A stretch of 5,522 nucleotides of DNA from an uncultured Solobacterium sp. GTDB taxonomy: Bacteria > Bacillota_I > Bacilli_A > Erysipelotrichales > Erysipelotrichaceae. The notes under the pieces are model-generated. The model made no database searches. It was not told the DNA's origin and saw only the letters and a program-made list of their open reading frames with translations. The stretch is from positions 1 to 5,522 of the forward strand of contig URYK01000092.1 in assembly GCA_900552125.1 (NCBI GenBank). Reading direction: 5' to 3'. Shown here piece by piece: positions 1-4,838 of this stretch (position 1 is its first letter; each line of letters opens with the position of its first letter). The position numbers and the translations under genes were made by a program.

Positions 1-18
1 CATAAAAAAACCTCCCTT
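1..18 (-). promoter_or_regulatory. RBS and start codon of a gene leaving the window
   Basis: On the minus strand AAGGGAGG (18 to 11) is followed by a 7-nt A/T spacer and ATG at 3 to 1. This is a near-ideal Gram-positive translation start. The coding sequence itself lies wholly beyond the left edge; from its position inside an IS end it is presumably the transposase (istA if this is IS21). A TATAGT hexamer at 38-33 on the minus strand could be its -10 box, but no good -35 is seen at the right distance. Confidence 0.6.
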
Positions 19-57
19 CATACTACAGATAAACTATAGCATGAAGAGAGGAAAGCG

Positions 58-140
58 CACCGTCACACCGTCATAACACATCGTGATATCCGTCATAATG
101 CACCGATTGAATCGCTAGAGGTGCACCGAATTATCCGCCA
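58..140. repeat. Short sub-terminal direct repeats of the IS end
   Basis: Several short words recur in the same orientation: CACCGTCA in tandem at 58-65 and 66-73, CCGTCATAA at 68-76 and 90-98, TGCACCGA at 99-106 and 122-129, and TATCCGTC/TATCCGCC at 87-94 and 132-139. They combine into two or three diverged copies of a roughly 20-nt unit. In IS21-type elements such repeats are the transposase binding sites near each end; that role is inferred here. Confidence 0.5.
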
Positions 141-146
141 TTTGCA

Positions 147-318
147 AATTTATAGACATTTTTAAAAAAACTATTTATTATATTAATGAATATAATTAAA
201 TTAAGGTTATTTTTTATATTCTCATATTGCATAATTATAATTTTTTTGAAAAACCGTTCTCAATATACTTACTTTAAATATTAGATTGTTTTACATTATA
301 AAGAGGAGGATACATATT
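147..318. other. AT-rich intergenic leader, no gene
   Basis: This non-coding stretch of about 170 bases lies between the IS end and the first gene. It is extremely AT-rich, so promoter-like words occur by chance. The best candidates for a rightward promoter are TATAAT at 236-241 (17-nt spacing to a weak TTTATA at 213-218) and TATACT at 264-269. Neither has a good -35. No stable hairpin or RNA gene was seen. Confidence 0.4.
302..309 (+). promoter_or_regulatory. Strong RBS that fixes the start at 319
   Basis: AGAGGAGG lies 9 nt before ATG 319. An in-frame ATG at 286 has no purine-rich site ahead of it and would place this Shine-Dalgarno sequence inside the coding region, so 319 is preferred. 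Confidence 0.8.
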
Positions 319-1188
319 ATGAGCTTTAAAAAGGTTTTTTTCTTAAAATATTTAAATAAATTCTATAAAGCATTTGAACTGGAACTTAAAAATGATGGCT
401 CTATATATGTTTTTTTACCTGGCAATACCATATCTGAATATGGGAAAAATAAAATGAGAAAAATATCAATTCACTCAAGTGGACGAATTAATTTTGAATC
501 AAATCCTCCTCATATTATCTTTATTGACCCTATAACTAGAATCAAAGAGCCTCAATTTATTGTTTCTGCTTATATTCCAAAGTTAACTGCATTAGGAAGT
601 GAAGTCCTTCAGCCCAACGACGGCTATGTAATTGAAATTCCTTTTTTTAACAATTTATCATTAACTGTTTTTTTATCTGAACTTCACGATCAAAAAGAAA
701 GACTTGACAATGTTATATCACTTAATTTATCTGAATTATTAGATATTAATTTTATTATTGAAAATAAAAAAATTGATGAAAAATGTAAAGATAAAGTTAG
801 ATGGTATTACCCAAAATACGGAAAATATGATTGTAGCCAACTAGATAAATATCATGCAAAAAAGGAATTTACTGACGCTATATTTAAAACTAAAGACTTT
901 AAAATAATTGGACCAGATAATAAAGGAAGATTTGAATTAATTTTTGAAGTAGTGATGCACGAGCCTCCACTATTAAAGATTGAATTCACAGATCCAAATT
1001 ATTATATCAAGCCCATTATAGCTAGTAAAATACATATGGTTTTTGAAATCCGTGATAAAAAGCATGGTAATCAGATCATAACTGATTTAGCAAAAATAAA
1101 AATTAAATCTTTTATGCTAAGTTGCGAACCTGGAATTGAAGAAACTGAAGAAGGAAAGCAAATGTATAAATTTAAGCAATACTGGTAA
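319..1188 (+). CDS. Unrecognised 289-residue protein
   Basis: I do not recognise this protein. With the start at 319 it is 289 residues, rich in Lys, Ile and Phe, with no signal peptide and no convincing membrane segment, so it is probably cytosolic. It appears to alternate beta-strand-like stretches (residues about 35-110 and 190-265) with a charged, probably helical middle (about 115-175: QKERLDN, ENKKIDEKCKDK). Recognisable patches are IIFIDP, PNDGYVIEIPFFNN and, near the end, the acidic run EPGIEETEEGK. It has no cysteine cluster, P-loop or obvious catalytic motif. The gene stands alone, between an IS end and a recombinase remnant, which points to accessory or horizontally acquired DNA. 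Its intact frame and strong RBS argue that it is expressed. It could be a phage-, plasmid- or defence-associated protein, but nothing in the sequence shows which. Confidence 0.75.
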   Translation: MSFKKVFFLKYLNKFYKAFELELKNDGSIYVFLPGNTISEYGKNKMRKISIHSSGRINFESNPPHIIFIDPITRIKEPQFIVSAYIPKLTALGSEVLQPNDGYVIEIPFFNNLSLTVFLSELHDQKERLDNVISLNLSELLDINFIIENKKIDEKCKDKVRWYYPKYGKYDCSQLDKYHAKKEFTDAIFKTKDFKIIGPDNKGRFELIFEVVMHEPPLLKIEFTDPNYYIKPIIASKIHMVFEIRDKKHGNQIITDLAKIKIKSFMLSCEPGIEETEEGKQMYKFKQYW

Positions 1189-1227
1189 AATATTCATATT
1201 TAATAGATAATATTTTACAAATCTTAG

Positions 1228-1359
1228 ATACGTTATATCCAACACATTCTAGGTCATAGTTCAATTACTACTACACAAATATATGCACATATTCATTCTA
1301 GTAAACAAAAAGAAATCTTGAGACTTAAAAATCCTAGAAATTTTATTCGTAGAATTTAG
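1228..1359 (+). pseudogene. Tyrosine recombinase (integrase/Xer-like) C-terminal remnant
   Basis: The plus-strand frame from 1228 to the TAG at 1357-1359 encodes 43 residues beginning IRYIQHILGHSS and continuing TTTQIYAH. This is the end of the catalytic domain of a phage-integrase/XerCD-type tyrosine recombinase. The LGH histidine and the nucleophilic tyrosine (codon 1282-1284) are present. The catalytic Arg, Lys and HxxR motifs that should lie upstream are absent. An in-frame TAG (1225-1227) directly precedes the match, and the neighbouring frame reads LD before ATACGT, so a small deletion may also have occurred. There is no start codon or RBS. It is a truncated relic that cannot catalyse recombination, and shows that an integrase-bearing element, IS or prophage once occupied this site. 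No open reading frame of useful length covers it on this strand, so automated annotation would easily miss it. Confidence 0.8.
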
Positions 1360-1820
1360 GCAGTGCATGATTACATTATACTGTCTTTTTATTCTTATTA
1401 ATTGCCATAGAATTTGTCCACATACCTCTGCATCTGTTACAGCTCTATGTGACTCCTTATTAATAATGTTAAGGTGTTTTGCAACTGTGTTTTGTTTATA
1501 ATTGTTTAATCCTGGAATCAAGCTTCTTAATATCGATAGTGTATCAACATAATTTATTATTCCTTCACATCCTAAATTCTTTAGTGTTTCTGATAAGAAA
1601 CTCATATCAAATTTTGCATTATGTGCACAAATCAATGTCTTCTTATCTAATGCATCTCCTAAAAAATTTACTAATTTTTTATACACTTCTTCTTCCTTAG
1701 GTGCAGCTTTTACCATTGCGTTTTTATATGATTGATAGTAATAGCTCTTTTGGGAACAGGTACACCAGGATTTACTAAAGTACCAAATGTCTTTATGATT
1801 TCACCTTCTTCAAAATAATC
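1261..1820 (-). pseudogene. Broken DEDDh 3'-5' exonuclease (DnaQ/PolC-type)
   Basis: This is a remnant of a proofreading-type exonuclease of the DnaQ/PolC epsilon-like family. The open frame 1261-1716 (151 codons) carries motif ExoII as AHNAKFDMSF (residues 31-40) and ExoIII as HRAVTDAEV (90-98; His90 and Asp95 are the DEDDh residues). The preceding family sequence sits in another frame at 1710-1820 and reads EEGEIIKTFGTLVNPG then VPVPKRAITINHI. The two frames join at an A5 run on the minus strand (T5 at 1721-1725), as expected for a one-base indel. Just upstream is a stop (1821-1823), and the ExoI motif (DxETTG) is missing, so two catalytic acidic residues are lost. The last 32 residues (from 120) are antisense to the recombinase remnant and are not native exonuclease sequence; recognisable homology ends near residue 112. 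It is probably inactive. ATG 1716 has no good RBS and falls inside the domain. Confidence 0.75.
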
Positions 1821-1960
1821 TTATTTACTGTAGTCTGAGTTAACGATTGCTTCTTTGCCAATACTATTTTTTCTCTGAGCATATGTATACCTCTTTTACT
1901 TTTTATAATCTGAATACATTATATTCTTAAAATATCTATATTTATAATTATAATAATTTA
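1821..1960. other. Intergenic DNA, probably decayed
   Basis: This is AT-rich DNA between the exonuclease remnant and the operon terminator. On the minus strand a frame continuous with the exonuclease fragment, but separated from it by a stop, reads YAQRKNSIGKEAIVNSDYSK; it may be a further relic of the same gene. A 29-codon minus-strand frame (ATG at 1882, stop at 1793) has an AAAAGAGG site 7 nt upstream but resembles no known protein. I see no RNA gene here. Confidence 0.35.
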
Positions 1961-2020
1961 AAATCAAAAAAAGGCTGATAAGATTAAAAATTACAATCAT
2001 ATCATACCTTTTTTGATTTT
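1961..2020 (-). terminator. Long hairpin terminator after nanE
   Basis: A long imperfect hairpin overlaps the nanE stop codon. Its outer arms are 1961-1974 (AAATCAAAAAAAGG) and 2007-2019 (CCTTTTTTGATTT), with one unpaired base. The inner arms are 1976-1985 (TGATAAGATT) and 1995-2004 (AATCATATCA), with one mismatch. They close on a 9-nt loop. In the minus direction the descending arm ends in a run of T followed by GATTTTAAATTATT, as in an intrinsic terminator. It is weaker than usual because few pairs are G-C. It may also stop rightward transcripts. Confidence 0.55.
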
Positions 2021-2726
2021 ATCTGTAATTATTATTTGCTTTCACAAATCTCTCTGTAATTAAATGTGGTCTTGTAATAGCTGTTCCTATTGTAACCATA
2101 TCTGCACCAGCATCTAAGACTAATTTCATGTCTTCAACAGTCCAAATACGACCTTCTCCATTAATTGGAATATCAATTTCTTTCTTTAATTCTTCAATTA
2201 TTTCAATATTAGGTTTCTCTGTTTTTTGATCAACACTATCTCTAGTATATCCATTTAATGTGGTTGAAACAATATCAACTAAACCACTCTTGGCAATAAA
2301 TATACCTTCTTCGACTGTTGCAATATCTGCCATGATTGCAACATTAGGATACTTGCTTTTTATTTCATTTAATAACGCAATTAATTCTTTTTTTCCGCGT
2401 GTTGGACGTATTGTACAATCAATTCCCAAAACATCAGCTCCAGCCTCAATTATTTCTATAGCTCTTTGTAATGTAGGAGTAATAAAAACAGTATCCAAAG
2501 GATCTGAATCCGTAAACTCTTTATAAATTCCAATTATCGGTTTATCACAAATTTCTCTAATAGCTTTTATATCTTGAGGCCAGCAAGCTCTAATCCCTGA
2601 AGCGCCTCCCAGTAAAACACTTTCTGCCATTGCTTTCATATAATTGGGTCCATATAAAGGTGTATCTTCATACGCTTGGCAACTTACAATCACTTTTCCT
2701 AATAATTCTTCAACAACTTTATGCAA
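2019..2726 (-). CDS. nanE: N-acetylmannosamine-6-phosphate 2-epimerase
   Basis: NanE interconverts ManNAc-6-P and GlcNAc-6-P in the cytosol, the step that feeds sialic acid or ManNAc into amino-sugar catabolism. The protein is 235 residues, normal for this (beta/alpha)8-barrel family. Family landmarks occur in order: VIVSCQA (13-19), GASGIRA with Arg45, PIIGIYK with Lys69 (the presumed catalytic lysine), GADVLGIDCTIRPTRG (96-111), IMADIAT with Asp133, VSTTLNGYT (153-161), INGEGR with Glu191 (presumed acid/base) and VTIGTAITRP (211-220). It is the last gene of the operon and overlaps the kinase gene by 8 nt. The start is TTG (2726-2724): no ATG precedes the first core strand, and the next Met (30) would remove it. 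A good RBS lies 5 nt upstream. Confidence 0.93.
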   Translation of the reverse strand: MHKVVEELLGKVIVSCQAYEDTPLYGPNYMKAMAESVLLGGASGIRACWPQDIKAIREICDKPIIGIYKEFTDSDPLDTVFITPTLQRAIEIIEAGADVLGIDCTIRPTRGKKELIALLNEIKSKYPNVAIMADIATVEEGIFIAKSGLVDIVSTTLNGYTRDSVDQKTEKPNIEIIEELKKEIDIPINGEGRIWTVEDMKLVLDAGADMVTIGTAITRPHLITERFVKANNNYR

Positions 2727-3615
2727 AATTTCTTCCTTCTTTCTTTAACCAATATGCAAATGCACCTATCATACCTGCATTATTCCCTAAACTTGCAAAC
2801 TCTAAATTAAATGTTTTCAATAATGCTTCATTTACATATTTATTTATATATTTCTTCATAATAGGCTCTAGATAATCTCTTTGCATCATGATTCCTCCGC
2901 CTAAAATAATTGTTTGAGGATTTAACATGCAAATACAATTACTAATTCCTTTAACGATATTACTACATAAATCATCAATAGCCTTAATGCAAATTTCATC
3001 ATTATTTTTAGCTCTTTCAAAAATAATTTTACCATTTAAATCTTGTTCTTTTGTTTGTTTGGCAACGGTCTCTACCAACGCAGTTGTACTTGAAATATCT
3101 TGATAATGACATTCACCTAACCACATATATCCAATTTCTCCAGCACTTCCACTGCTTCCATGAAAAATTTCATGATTTAAGACAATCGCTCCACCGATAC
3201 CAGTCCCTATTGTTAACATAAAGACGTTATTACCATTCTTCCCAGCACCAAATATAGTTTCACCTAAAGCTGCAGCATTTACATCATTTTCAACCCAACA
3301 AGGAATGTTAAATTTTTCCTCTATGATTTCTTTAACATGCATCCCTGTATATTCTGGAATATTTTCATTGGCGTAAATAATATTACCTTTTTCTGCATCT
3401 ACCATTCCTGCTGTTGAAATTGCTATACCTTCAATATTTTCTTTTTGAATTTCCTGTTGAATTAATTCTATTACTTTATTTAGTATACCTTTTCCTTTTA
3501 ATATTTTTGCATTACTATCAACTTCCTGTTGATAGATTATAACTGGTTTATTTTCCTCTAGTTTAATTAAGCCATATTTTATAGCAGTTCCCCCAATATC
3601 AAATGCCAAAATCAT
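2719..3615 (-). CDS. ROK-family sugar kinase, probable N-acetylmannosamine kinase
   Basis: This is a cytosolic ATP-dependent sugar kinase of the ROK family, 298 residues, the usual size for a kinase without an HTH regulator domain. Phosphate-1 loop: DIGGT (6-10). Sugar-binding and catalytic segment: ENDVNAAALGE (109-119), with Asp111 the presumed catalytic base. ATP-binding loop: TIGTGIGGAI (135-144). Next comes the GSAGEIGYM segment (156-164), then LGGGI (238-242). The classical ROK zinc motif (CxCGxxGCxE), expected after GEIGYM, is absent: the stretch reads GECHYQDISSTTALV with a single cysteine. This matches the zinc-less ROK group I recall from Firmicutes. The adjacent nanE makes ManNAc the likeliest substrate (a NanK role, giving ManNAc-6-P); glucose, GlcNAc or another hexose remain possible. 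The ATG overlaps the IIA stop as ATGA (4 nt), with AAGGA 9 nt upstream. Confidence 0.9.
   Translation of the reverse strand: MILAFDIGGTAIKYGLIKLEENKPVIIYQQEVDSNAKILKGKGILNKVIELIQQEIQKENIEGIAISTAGMVDAEKGNIIYANENIPEYTGMHVKEIIEEKFNIPCWVENDVNAAALGETIFGAGKNGNNVFMLTIGTGIGGAIVLNHEIFHGSSGSAGEIGYMWLGECHYQDISSTTALVETVAKQTKEQDLNGKIIFERAKNNDEICIKAIDDLCSNIVKGISNCICMLNPQTIILGGGIMMQRDYLEPIMKKYINKYVNEALLKTFNLEFASLGNNAGMIGAFAYWLKKEGRNFA
2724..2738 (-). promoter_or_regulatory. RBS and TTG start of nanE inside the kinase gene
   Basis: On the minus strand AAGGAAG (2738 to 2732) lies 5 nt before TTG (2726 to 2724). Both lie within the last codons of the kinase gene, whose TAA is at 2721-2719. The weak start codon and overlap suggest translational coupling, with NanE made at a lower level or only after the kinase is read. 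Confidence 0.65.
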
Positions 3616-4067
3616 AGTTCATCATCCTTCATTTCATTCAGTAACTCTAAAAATTCGCTTGGTGTTTTTGCCTCCACCAATCTTTCTACATTCTCTTCTT
3701 CCATTAATACGGAAGCAAGTTCACTTATTAATTCTAAATGACTATCAGCATCAACAGCTGCAAGTGTTATGATTAATGATACTGGATCAAATTTATCACT
3801 TCCAAATGGAATTGGAGGATTTAAAGTTGAAAAATGAACAGAAAGTTTATTTACTCCACATTCTGGACGTGCATGTGCAAGCGCAACATGATTTCCAAGA
3901 ACAATATATGGCCCAATACGATGAACAGCATCAATCATTGCTTCAATGTAACACTTTTCAATTGCTTTTTCTTCCAGCAAAGGTTGTGCACTTTTAGCTA
4001 TTGCATCTTCCCAGTTTATTGCCTGTACTCCAATTGTAATATCTTTTTCCTTAATGTTTTCTAGCAT
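3612..4067 (-). CDS. PTS sugar transporter IIA protein (fructose/mannitol/ascorbate type)
   Basis: This is a stand-alone IIA phosphocarrier of the PTS EIIA type-2 superfamily. It takes phosphate from HPr and passes it to a IIB domain. It is 151 residues, the normal length for a single domain. The active-site segment is GPYIVLGNHVALAHARP (52-68). His65 in ALAHA is the expected phosphorylated residue, with His60 a likely helper. The following ECGVNKLSVHF and the later DPVSLIITLAAVDADSHLE (94-112) resemble the ascorbate (UlaC/SgaA-like) branch more than the mannitol branch. No IIB or IIC gene is in the window; they may lie upstream, beyond the intron. The gene overlaps the HAD gene by 7 nt and the kinase gene by 4 nt. 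AAGGAG lies about 8 nt before its ATG. The transported sugar cannot be read from a IIA protein; nanE nearby suggests an amino sugar. Confidence 0.9.
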   Translation of the reverse strand: MLENIKEKDITIGVQAINWEDAIAKSAQPLLEEKAIEKCYIEAMIDAVHRIGPYIVLGNHVALAHARPECGVNKLSVHFSTLNPPIPFGSDKFDPVSLIITLAAVDADSHLELISELASVLMEEENVERLVEAKTPSEFLELLNEMKDDEL

Positions 4068-4741
4068 AACGATTCTCCTTTATCTTTTTTTTGAAAATCA
4101 TCAATAATTTCTTGCAAGCTTATATCATTTAATGATGATACTTTTTTATAACATCCCTCAAATTTACTATTTTCCGTAATACGATTCGGAACAATTAAAC
4201 AAGGCATATTAGCTCTTTGAGCAGCAACTAATCCATTAAGAGAATCTTCAATTGCTAAGCATTCCTCTGGTTTACAATTTAATAACTCTGCAGCTTTGAG
4301 AAAAATATCTGGAGCTGGTTTTATATTTTCACTAAGCTCTGCTGTAGATAAAGCATCGAAATACTCTATTAAGCGTAAACGTTTTAAATGTGTATATGGT
4401 TTTTTTCTTGTCGCAGAAGTAGCTATAGCAATTTTTATTCCCTTTTCTTTTGCCTCTTTAAGCAGCTTTTCAACTCCATCCATAGCAGGTAATTCATTCG
4501 TTCTTTTTATAAACTCTTGCATGGCAGTTTTTTCAAATTCACGTATCGGTACATTTGTCCCTAATTCCTGCTCTATAAACGAAAATAAACTTTCACTATT
4601 CGCTCCCACGCATACAAGGTAATCCTTAATTTGCAAGTCATAAAGATAATTTTTCTTTAGCCAATCTCTGTAGATATAATACCATTCTACTTCTGTATCA
4701 ACAATTACTCCATCAAAATCAAAAACTAAAGCCTTTAACAT
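4061..4741 (-). CDS. HAD hydrolase, beta-phosphoglucomutase-like
   Basis: This is a cytosolic haloacid dehalogenase-superfamily enzyme, subfamily I with an alpha-helical cap, of the beta-phosphoglucomutase/sugar-phosphatase type. It is 226 residues, normal for the group. Motif I is DFDGVIVD (8-15), with Asp8 the nucleophile and Asp10 the acid/base. The cap spans about 16-85. Motif II is ATSAT (107-111). Motif III is Lys141 in ENIKPAPDIF. Motif IV is IEDSLNGLVAA (164-174), with Glu165 and Asp166 binding magnesium. All catalytic residues are present. Substrate choice lies in the cap and cannot be read; a phosphorylated sugar is likely given its neighbours. It is the first visible gene of the operon. 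Its start is well set: AAGGAGG (4753-4747) lies 5 nt before the ATG. The group II intron ends only 16 nt upstream. Confidence 0.9.
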   Translation of the reverse strand: MLKALVFDFDGVIVDTEVEWYYIYRDWLKKNYLYDLQIKDYLVCVGANSESLFSFIEQELGTNVPIREFEKTAMQEFIKRTNELPAMDGVEKLLKEAKEKGIKIAIATSATRKKPYTHLKRLRLIEYFDALSTAELSENIKPAPDIFLKAAELLNCKPEECLAIEDSLNGLVAAQRANMPCLIVPNRITENSKFEGCYKKVSSLNDISLQEIIDDFQKKDKGESLC

Positions 4742-4757
4742 ATTCTCCTCCTTATAA
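4742..4757 (-). promoter_or_regulatory. 3' exon leader with RBS of the operon's first visible gene
   Basis: Only 16 nt lie between the inferred intron 3' end and the HAD start codon. They contain TTATA and then AAGGAGG (4753-4747), so the exon supplies the ribosome binding site but no room for a promoter. Confidence 0.65.
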
Positions 4758-4787
4758 ATCGAGTAGAGTAAATTTCATTACCCTCTC
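4758..4787 (-). ncRNA. Group II intron domain VI with bulged branch-point A
   Basis: On the minus strand GAG (4787-4785) pairs with CTC (4763-4761), and AGGGTAA (4784-4778) pairs with TTACTCT (4771-4765), with one G-U pair. They close on a 6-nt loop TGAAAT. The single unpaired base in the descending arm is A4764, 7 nt from the 3' end. That is the expected place for the branch-point adenosine that attacks the 5' splice site. Confidence 0.75.
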
Positions 4788-4788
4788 A

Positions 4789-4822
4789 CACCACCCAGCA
4801 TACCGTTCGGTACTAGGCGGTT
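4789..4822 (-). ncRNA. Group II intron domain V (catalytic hairpin)
   Basis: This is a 34-nt hairpin beginning 16 nt after the maturase stop. The lower stem ACCGCC (4821-4816) pairs with GGTGGT (4795-4790), and UAG pairs with CUG. There is a 2-nt bulge UG (4800-4799) and an upper stem TACC/GGTA closed by GAAC. The pairs C4819-G4792, G4818-U4793 and C4817-G4794 form a CGC triad with the central G-U wobble typical of domain V, the metal-binding core of the ribozyme. Length and architecture fit the family. Confidence 0.85.
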
Positions 4823-4838
4823 CGTTTTAATCTTTAAA

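Larger units (their letters stand above)
1..146 (-). mobile_element. End of an IS21-like insertion sequence (partial)
   Basis: Read on the minus strand this is the start of an element. A TG-initiated terminus (TGGCGG at 140, or TGCAAATGGCGG at 146) is followed by sub-terminal repeats and then by a ribosome binding site and ATG at the window edge. Local GC is clearly higher than in the AT-rich DNA that begins after about 146, which marks a composition boundary. Ends starting with TG that carry several short internal repeats ahead of a long transposase gene are typical of the IS21 (istA/istB) family. The family assignment is inference from this layout, because no transposase residue beyond the initiator is visible. 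The other end and any target duplication lie outside the window. The exact terminus, 140 or 146, is not settled. Confidence 0.55.

Noticed and set aside
58..140. Repeated short words resembling a CRISPR or iteron array.
   Set aside because: The units are short, diverged and unevenly spaced, with no spacer pattern, and they sit at a composition boundary as IS terminal repeats do.
236..241. Perfect TATAAT as a promoter -10 for the first gene.
   Set aside because: The paired -35 region is poor and the surrounding sequence is almost all A/T, so it is noted only as a candidate.
286..318. Upstream in-frame ATG that would add 11 residues to the first gene.
   Set aside because: It has no ribosome binding site, and the strong AGAGGAGG would fall inside the coding sequence; ATG 319 is better placed.
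1186..1217. Perfect 9-nt inverted repeat TAAAATATT/AATATTTTA with a 14-nt loop after the 289-residue gene, a possible terminator.
   Set aside because: The arms are purely A/T, there is no G-C pair and no following T tract, and such repeats are expected by chance in DNA this AT-rich.
1479..1700. Plus-strand open frame of 73 codons opposite the exonuclease relic.
   Set aside because: It is the antisense shadow of recognisable exonuclease sequence and has no RBS.
1793..1882. 29-codon minus-strand frame with a fair RBS (AAAAGAGG).
   Set aside because: It is very short, shows no recognisable similarity, and overlaps the exonuclease relic in another frame; it is more likely chance within decayed sequence.
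2260..2875. Plus-strand frames of 88 and 81 codons opposite nanE and the kinase gene.
   Set aside because: They lie antisense to clearly conserved genes and lack ribosome binding sites.
3776..4622. Plus-strand frames of 73, 76 and 108 codons opposite the IIA and HAD genes.
   Set aside because: They are antisense shadows; the coding signal with catalytic motifs is on the minus strand.
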